A stretch of DNA of 64,000 nt from an uncultured Aquimarina sp. GTDB taxonomy: Bacteria; Bacteroidota; Bacteroidia; Flavobacteriales; Flavobacteriaceae. The notes below the pieces were generated by a model. That model did no database searches and was not told where the DNA came from. It worked only from the letters and a program-made list of their open reading frames with translations. Positions 54,762-62,725 of this stretch are shown here, one piece after another (position 1 is the first letter of the stretch; each line of letters begins with the position of its first letter). A program made the translations under genes and the position numbers. Location: assembly GCA_947498705.1 (NCBI GenBank), contig CANMLW010000015.1:1-64000 (forward strand), given 5' to 3'.

Positions 54762-55289
54762 ATGAGTAATTTAGTTTCACCATTAAACTTTAAAGCCTGG
54801 ATAGAAGAACATCGTCATTTATTAAAACCCCCGGTGGGTAATAAATGTGTTTGGGAAGATGGCGATTTTATTGTGATGGTAGTAGGTGGTCCTAATAATA
54901 GAAAGGATTACCATTATAACGAAACCCCAGAATTTTTCTATCAGGTAGAAGGAGATATTGTATTAAAAATTATAGACAAAGGAGTACCAAAAGATGTACA
55001 TATAAGAGAAGGAGAAATCTATTTGTTACCTCCCAAGGTTCCTCATTCTCCACAAAGAGGGAAAGATACCGTGGGCTTAGTAATCGAGTACCCTAGAGCA
55101 GAAAAAATGATGGATGCCTTAGAGTGGTATTGCGAAAAGTGTAATACACAATTGTATAGAGAAGAATTTGCTCTTGATAATATAGAAACCGATATGCCTA
55201 TCATTTTTGATACATATTATAGTGATAAAGAAAAATGTACATGTGCTAATTGCGGTGCTGTAATGGAAGCACCTAAAAAGAAAAAATAA
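54762..55289 (+). CDS. nbaC: 3-hydroxyanthranilate 3,4-dioxygenase
   Basis: 175 residues, bacterial-length enzyme. Iron ligands are in the cupin: RKDYHYNETPEFFYQVEGDI (His and Glu) and PPKVPHSPQRGKDTVGLVIE (second His and Arg). The C-terminal rubredoxin-like site has two CxxC motifs, WYCEKCNTQL and KCTCANCGAV, which bind a second iron in bacterial forms. It opens 3-hydroxyanthranilate with O2 to 2-amino-3-carboxymuconate semialdehyde (ACMS). Confidence 0.95.
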   Translation: MSNLVSPLNFKAWIEEHRHLLKPPVGNKCVWEDGDFIVMVVGGPNNRKDYHYNETPEFFYQVEGDIVLKIIDKGVPKDVHIREGEIYLLPPKVPHSPQRGKDTVGLVIEYPRAEKMMDALEWYCEKCNTQLYREEFALDNIETDMPIIFDTYYSDKEKCTCANCGAVMEAPKKKK

Positions 55290-55412
55290 TATTTAATAAG
55301 TTGAATTAGCATAAAATAGGTTGTTATGAAATAAAACCAACACCCCTTACAGGTTTTTATGAGCCTAAAATGAACATGTCATCCAACGATGTAAAACCAA
55401 AAATATAAAGAG

Positions 55413-56510
55413 ATGAAAAGAAAACTTCGTATCAACGGTCACTCACATTTACTTCCTTACCCCGAAGAAATTCCTCAATTCATGAAGGAAAAAGAGATTT
55501 TTTGGGTCGATGATGAACGCAAGTATATGCTGCAAAAAGGTTGGAAACGCCCGGTAACTCATTCTAGCTTCTTTTTGGACGATAAACTAGAATGGATGGA
55601 ACACTTTAAGATTGATCATGCTGTGGTATTAAATCTATCTCAATTATATGGTAATGGATTACGTCTAGAAGAAATGAAGCATGCACTAAGGTTTCAGAAT
55701 GATTTTAATGCACGTATACAGCACGAAAATCCGGATAAGTTTACTTGCGGTTTTGTAGTGCATCCAGGGTTTATTAATGGTGCATTATGGGAAATGGAGC
55801 GTTGTGTCGAAGAACTAGGAATGAAAGTACTCTGCTTACCTACACATTTTATGGATTCTATAGGGCAATGGCGCTGTATTTTTGACGAAGAGAATGACCC
55901 TATTTTTGAACTAGCCAACAAGTACAAATTGGCAATAGAAGTACACCCTTATGATGGAGATAAAATGATTAAACTAGAAAATGTAGCGTGGCGTTTTCAT
56001 TTGGTTTGGATGTTGGCACAATGTGGCGATGCGTATCATTTTTATACCCTTAACGGTATGCAAGAAAGATACCCTAATATCAGAACTTGTTTTGCACATG
56101 GAGGGCAATTAGCCCAAATGAATTTAGGTAGACGTATACAAGGATTTGATGGCAGACCAGACTTGTTTAAAGGAAAACAGCATCCAAGAAAAGCGGTAGG
56201 TCATCCTAATATATATTTTGATACGCTGGTACATGATACCGATTCCTTAAAACTGACCGTAGAGCGACAAGGAAGTAAACAAGTCATTATGGGGTTAGAT
56301 GATCCATATCCTTTAGGAGAAATGGAAAGTGAACCACAATCTTCTTATCCTGGTAAAATACTGGATCTGGCTATAGAAAGAGATATTATCAATAAAACAG
56401 AATATGACGAGATTTGGGATGATAATGTGTTACGATGGTTGTTTGGTGATGATCAACAAGCCAAAGAAGATCTTTCTAACAAGATTTTAGGTACAGAAAT
56501 GAAGGTTTAG
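55413..56510 (+). CDS. nbaD: 2-amino-3-carboxymuconate-6-semialdehyde decarboxylase (ACMSD)
   Basis: 365 residues, amidohydrolase fold. N-terminal HxH metal motif (H10, H12 in RINGHSHLLPYP), a metal-side AIEVHPYDGDKMI, FAHGGQLAQMNLGRRIQGFD, and the catalytic acid in IMGLDDPYPLGEMES (first Asp is residue 296). These match ACMSD, which removes CO2 from ACMS before it can close to quinolinate. So this pathway is degradative and not meant for NAD synthesis. It is the last gene of the operon. Confidence 0.95.
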   Translation: MKRKLRINGHSHLLPYPEEIPQFMKEKEIFWVDDERKYMLQKGWKRPVTHSSFFLDDKLEWMEHFKIDHAVVLNLSQLYGNGLRLEEMKHALRFQNDFNARIQHENPDKFTCGFVVHPGFINGALWEMERCVEELGMKVLCLPTHFMDSIGQWRCIFDEENDPIFELANKYKLAIEVHPYDGDKMIKLENVAWRFHLVWMLAQCGDAYHFYTLNGMQERYPNIRTCFAHGGQLAQMNLGRRIQGFDGRPDLFKGKQHPRKAVGHPNIYFDTLVHDTDSLKLTVERQGSKQVIMGLDDPYPLGEMESEPQSSYPGKILDLAIERDIINKTEYDEIWDDNVLRWLFGDDQQAKEDLSNKILGTEMKV

Positions 56511-56547
56511 TGCGTAAAAAGAATTGAATAAAAACTACTATACATTA

Positions 56548-57363
56548 TTAGAGTTTATTCAATAATTCAATGGCTTCCTTATATTTATAATTGTTTTGCA
56601 GTTGGGTAATGATTTCTAAAGTTTCTATGACTTTTTCTTTTTTGCCCTGTTTTAGGTAGACCATAGCTTTATACCAATATCCTTTAGAATGATCTATAGC
56701 GTCAGATGCAATTATTTTGTCAAAATACCCAATAGCCTCTGTGTAATTCTTTAATTCTAAAGCAGTGGCTCCTGCATAAATTAATACATTAATAGGTAAT
56801 TCCTTTTCGGTGGTAACAATTGATTCAAAAATAGTATTTGCTTGTTGATAGTTACCTTCTTCAAATAAAACCTGTCCTTTAGATAGAGAGTTCGTATTCG
56901 TATTTCCTCTACTTGTTAATGAAGGCAAATCTTGCCAATCATTGTATTGTGCATATAATTCTTCTGTAGTGTCTTTTGATAAAAGTGTAGTAAAAACGAA
57001 TAGTAACGCTACAGATGCCGCTGCCAATAACACGACTATTTTTTTGGTAGAGAGGAAACGGGTTTGACTTTTGTTTTTGTAATTCTCTTCAGCTTTTTCG
57101 ATTACTTCTTTAAAGGCATTTGCTTCTTCGCTTCTAAAATAAGCCTCCGCATTTTTGAAATCTATGTTTTTACCCTCAAATTGATGTCCTACCCAGTCGG
57201 TATCATCAAATTGTGCATACAATTCTTTGTGCAGAGATAATTCTTTACGTAACCCAGTATTTTCTTGTAGTAGTTTTTCAAATACTGCTTTTTCTTCATT
57301 GGTAAGCGCACCTCTTAGATAAGCATCTATTTGATTATAATATTTTTCAGCATTGGTACTCAT
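56548..57363 (-). CDS. Membrane-anchored TPR protein, candidate partner of the ECF sigma factor
   Basis: 271 residues. An N-terminal cytoplasmic helical part (IDAYLRGALTNEEKAVFEKL) with LRKELSLHKELYAQFDDTDW, like anti-sigma N-termini, is followed by one helix (VVLLAAASVALLFVFTTLLS, about 107-128) and TPR-like repeats (LSKGQVLFEEGNYQQANTIF, AIGYFDKIIASD, WYKAMVYLKQGKKEKVIETL). The gene starts eight bases after the sigma gene on the same strand. A membrane protein encoded just after an ECF sigma factor is typically its anti-sigma or sensor; this is inference. Confidence 0.75.
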   Translation of the reverse strand: MSTNAEKYYNQIDAYLRGALTNEEKAVFEKLLQENTGLRKELSLHKELYAQFDDTDWVGHQFEGKNIDFKNAEAYFRSEEANAFKEVIEKAEENYKNKSQTRFLSTKKIVVLLAAASVALLFVFTTLLSKDTTEELYAQYNDWQDLPSLTSRGNTNTNSLSKGQVLFEEGNYQQANTIFESIVTTEKELPINVLIYAGATALELKNYTEAIGYFDKIIASDAIDHSKGYWYKAMVYLKQGKKEKVIETLEIITQLQNNYKYKEAIELLNKL

Positions 57364-57370
57364 CTTTAAT

Positions 57371-57931
57371 TTATTGTAAGTTTTTGAATCGCTTATCAGC
57401 TTTAATGTTACTAATTAATTTTGCTTTACATTTAAAAACGCGTTGGCGTACAACGACTTCAGAAGAATAAGATAACTGTTTTACAATTTCAGAATACGAT
57501 ACTTTTTTAAAGAATAATCCAAGTATTTTTTTACAATTATCTGATAATTCATCTAACTTTTCTCTAAGTAACTCCCATCGTTCCTGTTCTAATAAAGCAT
57601 AAGCCATATCAGACTCTTCACTTACCAGTTCCTTAACTTCAAGATTTGTTACCCTGTTCTTCTTTTTATTTAATTCTCTTCTCCATAAATTTTTACAAGC
57701 GGTAAAGATATAGGCTTCAAAAGTAGAGTGAATCACTTCTAATTTTTTAAGCTTTATTCTCGCCGAAATTTGTAATAAAGCTTTTTGAAAAACATCTTCG
57801 GCATCTTCACGTTGTCCTTTATTTTCACAAACAAACTTTAAAACTTTGGGAAAAAAGTTCTTATAGATTTGGGTAATCACGGTTTCATCAGAGTGAAGAA
57901 TTCCTTGAATATAGTAATTACTGTCTTGCAT
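57371..57931 (-). CDS. RNA polymerase ECF-type sigma factor
   Basis: 186 residues from ATG 57931; an upstream in-frame ATG at 57997 would add 22 residues of no match. Region 2: VITQIYKNFFPKVLKFVCEN and AEDVFQKALLQISARI. Region 4: LREKLDELSDNCKKILGLFF, KVSYSEIVKQLSYSSEVVVR. This matches Bacteroidota ECF sigma factors. It is followed on the same strand by a membrane TPR protein and divergently faces the lipoprotein and CHAT genes, which may be its targets. Confidence 0.88.
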   Translation of the reverse strand: MQDSNYYIQGILHSDETVITQIYKNFFPKVLKFVCENKGQREDAEDVFQKALLQISARIKLKKLEVIHSTFEAYIFTACKNLWRRELNKKKNRVTNLEVKELVSEESDMAYALLEQERWELLREKLDELSDNCKKILGLFFKKVSYSEIVKQLSYSSEVVVRQRVFKCKAKLISNIKADKRFKNLQ

Positions 57932-58141
57932 TATGAAGCTAGGGTAAAAGGGATTGAGCGCAAAACTAATCATTTTGAAATTCTTAATAAAATTCATGTT
58001 TCAATCAAATGAATAAATTTTATTGTAAAAAATGGGTAACAAAATTTGATGGGCTGAACTAGTTAATGTAAACTTAAAAAAGTAAGGTTTTACAATTGAA
58101 TTATTATGGTAATTTTGCAAACAATTAATGAAACAAAAATT

Positions 58142-58660
58142 ATGAAACAACTATTTATCTACTTGTCTTTGGTTATTTTATTTACTGCATGTTCTGTTGA
58201 GGACGATCATCAAGAACTTAAGCTTGAAAACAGTACAGAAGAAATTGTTTTCTCGAACCTCAAATTGGTCTCTAAAAAGGGAGTTACCAAAGAAAAAGGA
58301 ATCAATAAAGGAAAAGAATTCGAAAAATATATAGATGCAATAGTAACTATAAAGTTTAAAAGTAATGTTTCAGATGAAACTAAAGAACAGATTAGAGCGG
58401 CTAATTATGATTTTGAAGTTCTAAGTGTCGAGGAAACAGATTGTGGTGAGGTAGAACATTGGACGATTAGATATGTTGAAGGAGATGATGCTGATATTAC
58501 TATTCTTAGGGACACTCATAAAGGTAAAGCAGCTGGTGATCACGAAACCAAAGCAATAGGTGTTATAGAACCAAGTAGGGCGGTTCTTAAGCTAATGAAT
58601 TATGTTGAGCGAATTGAAGTGGATTATGTAACCACAGAGTTCGACTGTACATTGTTTTAA
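58142..58660 (+). CDS. Hypothetical lipoprotein
   Basis: 172 residues from ATG 58142 (in-frame start at 58106 adds 12 residues before the signal). Lipobox LVILFTACSVEDD. The rest is charged, with LKLENSTEEIVFSNLKLVSK, VTIKFKSNVSDETKEQIRAA and VLKLMNYVERIEVDYVTTEF. The end may be a beta-alpha domain. No family recognised. It lies between the divergent ECF sigma gene and a CHAT gene, with a hairpin and promoter before the latter. Confidence 0.7.
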   Translation: MKQLFIYLSLVILFTACSVEDDHQELKLENSTEEIVFSNLKLVSKKGVTKEKGINKGKEFEKYIDAIVTIKFKSNVSDETKEQIRAANYDFEVLSVEETDCGEVEHWTIRYVEGDDADITILRDTHKGKAAGDHETKAIGVIEPSRAVLKLMNYVERIEVDYVTTEFDCTLF

Positions 58661-58681
58661 AAATAGACAATATGGTAAAGG

Positions 58682-58709
58682 TAAAAGGAGGGCAATTTGT
58701 CCTCCTTTT
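58682..58709 (+). terminator. Hairpin after the lipoprotein gene
   Basis: AAAAGGAGG (from 58683) pairs with CCTCCTTTT (to 58709), followed by a short T-rich part that forms the next -7 box. The tail is short, so it may act weakly. Confidence 0.6.
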
Positions 58710-58710
58710 G

Positions 58711-58718
58711 TATTTTTG
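58711..58718 (+). promoter_or_regulatory. -7 box of the CHAT gene, five bases before the start codon
   Basis: TATTTTTG matches the -7 consensus; ATG 58724 is only five bases on. This suggests either a leaderless message or read-through from the upstream lipoprotein gene. Confidence 0.5.
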
Positions 58719-58723
58719 CTGCG

Positions 58724-61432
58724 ATGGTTTATAAAAGTAGCTTTTTCCTTTTATTAGTATTGACGCAATGTGTCGTTGCACAAACAAATAGTAAGTCATT
58801 GGATTCTATCCTAAGGTTGCCCATAGATTTTCAGTCTAAAAAAGAATCGATTAGTGCATTGCTAGAAGATAGAGAGCAATCTAATTTTTCTGACATGTTA
58901 TTAAAGACTTCTGTCTTTTTTTTTAAACATGAAAAATATGCAGATGCTATTGATTATGGTCGGGGTTTTCTTGAAGCAACTTTAGAACAAAGGCCTATAG
59001 ACTCTTTAAAATGTAGAAGAGCTTTATGTAATTTGGGACTGTTTTATTATTTTGATAATAAAGTTGATATTGCTCAGTCGTATTATTTACAAGTGATTAA
59101 TCAATCCAATATCGATCTATATAGAGGAAGAGCTTTTTATAAGTTAGGTGCTATTAAAAATGACATTGGAGATTACTATGCAGCACTAGAGTATTATAAA
59201 AATGCGATTAAAGTGTATGAAGAGGTCGATTATCATAGAGGTATGATATCAACTTCGGTATTTATGGCTCAGGCTTATGAAGAAATTTCAGGGGCTAAAA
59301 ATATTATAAAAGCAAGAAAAATACTTAATGACTTACTTGAGAAACAAGCTTACTTAAGTTTTACAGGTAAAAACATGCAGGATGTGCATCACGTTTTAGG
59401 GAACTTATATAATCTAGATGTAGAGAGTGATTTACAAAAGTCTTTGTATCATTATCTTAAAGCACTAAAAATAGCAAACCAAAGAGGAGATAAATATGCT
59501 ATTTCTTCGATTCATAATAACATAGGTAGTGTTTATTTTGAACAGGATATTGATAAAGCCTTGCTGTACTATAAGAAAGGATTAGAAAAATCTGAAGATT
59601 CGTATAACCAGGGGCTTTTTACTCATAATATAGGAAATTGTTTTTTTAAAAAAGGAAACTATGAATTGGCGAGGCAGTTTTTAAGCAAATCAATTATTCT
59701 TTATGCCAATTATAAAGGGCAGTCAGATGTTTTAAAGGTCCCGGTAACCATTTATGAATCTTCTGTAAATAAAAATTTGATTCTAGATAGTTTTATTGAT
59801 CTGATCAAATACCAAAACCATATTTCGCAGTCGGAAAAAGAATTAACGATAACTTTTAATCATATCGAGGTTGCAGAAAAATTACTGGCACACATTCGTT
59901 TTGAAAGTAATGATCAACAATCTAAGTTGTATTGGCAAGAACAAGCTTCTAAGTTATATCAAAATGCGGTAAAAACAGCATATTTATCGGGTAACGTAGA
60001 AAAAGCCTTTTATTTTATGGAAAAAAATAAAGCGCTATTGCTACTAAAAGATGTTACCGATAAAGCGTTGAAAAAAAATGCAAACTTACCTTCAGAAATA
60101 GTTCTTAGAGAAGAACGTATAAAAAGGAACTTGCTCCAATTACAGGATGCGCTTGCAGTACATACAGGAGAAAAGAAAGACTCTTTGATAGATGTGATAT
60201 CTACTACAAAAATCGAATACCAACATTTTATAGATTCTTTAAAAGTCGATTATCCAGAATATTATAACTTTAGAAAACCATCGAACGTACTATCTCTTCA
60301 ACAAGTTCAGAGAAGATTGCAAGAAAATGAGATATGTGTCGAGTATATTCTGAATGAAGAGGAGGGATATGCTATCCTTGTTAAAAAGGAGGGAGCCAAT
60401 TTTTCTGAATTAAAAGATGTAAAGCAACTCAATGAAAATATTACATTGTTTAAAACAAAAATTGCATCACCGTTGGTGAAAAAAGAAGATTTTGAGGCTT
60501 ATCATAGTTTGGGACAACTATTGTTTAAAGAGCTATTCCCATTTAAAGACAGGGAACAACTTGCTCATAAAAAAATTACCATTGTTCCTGATTATACCTT
60601 GCAAAATTTTCCTTTTGAGGCATTACAGTCAGATACTAACTTAAAAGAAACTTACCAATCTTATCTCATCACCACAGCCGAAATAGGCTATGCGTATTCG
60701 TTATCGTTTTTAGAAGAAAATCGACAGATCTCCAGAGAACATACTATTGATTTTACAGGTTTTGCTCCGATCAATTTTGAGTATGACGGGCTTTCGGTTT
60801 TAAAAAGGAGCCGATTAGAAGTTAAAGAAGCCCGGCATCAGTATTCTGGTAAGCTGTTTCTTGATGAAGAGGCAACCAAAGATAGTTTTATCAACAATAC
60901 CAGAGGTTCAAAAATTATTCATTTATCAACGCACGCTGATGCAACCGATTCGATTACTCCCTGGATTGCTTTTAAATATAAAAAACTAACGTTGAATGAA
61001 TTATATACAACGAATAACACAGCAGAATTGGTAGTGTTAAGTGCTTGTAATTCATCTCTTGGAAAGGTACGATCGGGAGAAGGGGTAATGAGTTTGGCCA
61101 GAGGTTTTTTCTATACCGGTGCTAATAGTGTGATTTCATCTTTGTGGAATGTTGATGATAAATCAGGTTATTATATCATGACTAGCTTCTATAAACATTT
61201 AAAAGAAGGAAAAACCAAATCTGAAGCACTTCGTCTGGCAAAACTAGACTATATCCAGAATCATTCACTTAGTGAAACTTCACCCTATTATTGGTCTTCG
61301 TTGGTATTAATTGGCGATTCAAGAGGGATTCAGTCTTCATCTTTACCTTGGTTGTATTGGGCACTTATCGTTGTGCTTTTATTGTTGTTATTTGTTATTT
61401 GGTTTCTGAAAAACCGAAGAAATAAAAATTAG
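58724..61432 (+). CDS. Exported TPR-CHAT protease-like protein
   Basis: 902 residues from ATG 58724, starting with a signal peptide (MVYKSSFFLLLVLTQCVVAQ). TPR units cover about 70-360 (FYKLGAIKNDIGDYYAALEY, YAISSIHNNIGSVYFEQDID). The C-terminal CHAT domain carries the catalytic dyad H737 (IIHLSTHADATD) and C775 (VLSACNSSLGKV), with the GEGVMSLARGFFYTGANSVI block. The last helix is LYWALIVVLLLLLFVIWFLK. CHAT proteins are caspase-like cysteine proteases. It would sit in the inner membrane, TPR-CHAT outside or in the periplasm. It is near an ECF sigma factor. Confidence 0.88.
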   Translation: MVYKSSFFLLLVLTQCVVAQTNSKSLDSILRLPIDFQSKKESISALLEDREQSNFSDMLLKTSVFFFKHEKYADAIDYGRGFLEATLEQRPIDSLKCRRALCNLGLFYYFDNKVDIAQSYYLQVINQSNIDLYRGRAFYKLGAIKNDIGDYYAALEYYKNAIKVYEEVDYHRGMISTSVFMAQAYEEISGAKNIIKARKILNDLLEKQAYLSFTGKNMQDVHHVLGNLYNLDVESDLQKSLYHYLKALKIANQRGDKYAISSIHNNIGSVYFEQDIDKALLYYKKGLEKSEDSYNQGLFTHNIGNCFFKKGNYELARQFLSKSIILYANYKGQSDVLKVPVTIYESSVNKNLILDSFIDLIKYQNHISQSEKELTITFNHIEVAEKLLAHIRFESNDQQSKLYWQEQASKLYQNAVKTAYLSGNVEKAFYFMEKNKALLLLKDVTDKALKKNANLPSEIVLREERIKRNLLQLQDALAVHTGEKKDSLIDVISTTKIEYQHFIDSLKVDYPEYYNFRKPSNVLSLQQVQRRLQENEICVEYILNEEEGYAILVKKEGANFSELKDVKQLNENITLFKTKIASPLVKKEDFEAYHSLGQLLFKELFPFKDREQLAHKKITIVPDYTLQNFPFEALQSDTNLKETYQSYLITTAEIGYAYSLSFLEENRQISREHTIDFTGFAPINFEYDGLSVLKRSRLEVKEARHQYSGKLFLDEEATKDSFINNTRGSKIIHLSTHADATDSITPWIAFKYKKLTLNELYTTNNTAELVVLSACNSSLGKVRSGEGVMSLARGFFYTGANSVISSLWNVDDKSGYYIMTSFYKHLKEGKTKSEALRLAKLDYIQNHSLSETSPYYWSSLVLIGDSRGIQSSSLPWLYWALIVVLLLLLFVIWFLKNRRNKN

Positions 61433-61558
61433 AAAACCGTATAATTTCTTTCCTGTTTTAAAATTTCAAAAAAAATAGCTCTTTTTTGGGTAACAGAAAA
61501 TAAGCGTTGGAACTATTGAATATAAATCACAATTCATATTCAAAAACTAACGTAAACA

Positions 61559-62092
61559 ATGAACAAAGTTACTATTCTGCTATCCACTATAGCAATTGCA
61601 TTTTCAATATTTTCTTTTATCAATTTTAAAAATTCTTCTGCGCAGGTATATGTAGATGTAAACCAACTTATCGACGGGTATACTCGTACCAAGGTAGAGC
61701 GAGAAGCTTTTCAGAAAAAAGCGAATACACTTAAGGCCAATGTAGATAGTTTGATCACCAATTGGCAATCAGAATTAAAAGTCTACGAAAAAGAACGTAG
61801 TTCGTTATCTAAAAAAGAAGTAGCATTTAAGAAAGAGTTATTGGCTAATAAACAACAACAAATCAATAACTACCAACAGGCTATTCAAAAACAAATTCAG
61901 GAAGAGGATCAGAAAATGACTCAAACCGTTGTTAATGATATCAACGATTATATCAAAGAATATGGTAAAGAAAATGGTTATAAAATCATTTTGGGCGCCA
62001 GTGGATCTGGTAACATTATGTTTGCCGATGAGACGGCAGATCTGACAACAGAAGTATTAGATGGTCTAAATACCGAGTATGAAAGCAACTAG
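61559..62092 (+). CDS. OmpH/Skp-like periplasmic protein
   Basis: 177 residues with a signal or anchor (ILLSTIAIAFSIFSFINF). It has the OmpH/Skp pattern: VYVDVNQLIDGYTRTKVERE, then a long coiled coil (KKANTLKANVDSLITNWQSE, LSKKEVAFKKELLANKQQQI) and a C-terminal beta part (GYKIILGASGSGNIMFADET). Skp is a chaperone for outer-membrane proteins. Here it precedes a lipoprotein and a large RHS-type exported protein, so it may help their passage; that link is inference. The 3' end overlaps the next gene by 14 bases. Confidence 0.8.
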   Translation: MNKVTILLSTIAIAFSIFSFINFKNSSAQVYVDVNQLIDGYTRTKVEREAFQKKANTLKANVDSLITNWQSELKVYEKERSSLSKKEVAFKKELLANKQQQINNYQQAIQKQIQEEDQKMTQTVVNDINDYIKEYGKENGYKIILGASGSGNIMFADETADLTTEVLDGLNTEYESN

Positions 62093-62699
62093 TATACTAC
62101 TGCTTTTGGGATGGATCTTTTTGTTAACTTCTTGTACTACTGTCAAAGAATTTGATTCTAAAGAAGAATTACTAACTTTTTTAACGGATAAAGAAAATGG
62201 ATATTCACAGACCAAATCGGTTAATGGAGTAGATTTTTCTATGATGTATCGTCCTACAGATTTAATGGTCAGTCAGGAATTATCATCGACTTATGATCAA
62301 CAAGAATTGACTCGCTTAAGAGATCGATATAATAAGAACCTATACTTTACCATAACGCTGTCAAAAAACAACCAGGAAGTTCTAAATAGTTTAGCCAGAA
62401 ATAGGCGAAGTTTTGGTGCTATGGTACAGCAATTATCCTTTGATATGGGAGAAAAAGTACACTTGTTCAACTCTAAAAAAGATACCATACCATTAGCAGA
62501 TTACAATTATCCCAGAATGTATGGGATGAGTAATAGTACGAGTCTTTTGTTCGTATTTCCCAGAGATGAACGGTTGCTAAACGATACAACAATTAATCTC
62601 ACGATAGAGGATTTAGGACTTGCCACGGGCGAAGTAAAATTTAAAATTCCTGTTGATAAACTACAACATCAACCAGAAATAGCATTTCAAAACAACTAA
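62079..62699 (+). CDS. Hypothetical lipoprotein before an RHS-type gene
   Basis: 206 residues, lipobox LGWIFLLTSCTTVKE (Cys19). Soluble body with ELLTFLTDKENGYSQTKSVN, VDFSMMYRPTDLMVSQELSS, NRRSFGAMVQQLSFDMGEKV and SLLFVFPRDERLLNDTTINL. I know no function. Its start lies within the Skp-like gene (14-base overlap), so the two are coupled. It stops 27 bases before the RHS-type gene and may belong to the same export unit. Confidence 0.75.
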   Translation: MKATSILLLLGWIFLLTSCTTVKEFDSKEELLTFLTDKENGYSQTKSVNGVDFSMMYRPTDLMVSQELSSTYDQQELTRLRDRYNKNLYFTITLSKNNQEVLNSLARNRRSFGAMVQQLSFDMGEKVHLFNSKKDTIPLADYNYPRMYGMSNSTSLLFVFPRDERLLNDTTINLTIEDLGLATGEVKFKIPVDKLQHQPEIAFQNN

Positions 62700-62725
62700 T
62701 AAACACTTTTTTAATCACTAAACAA

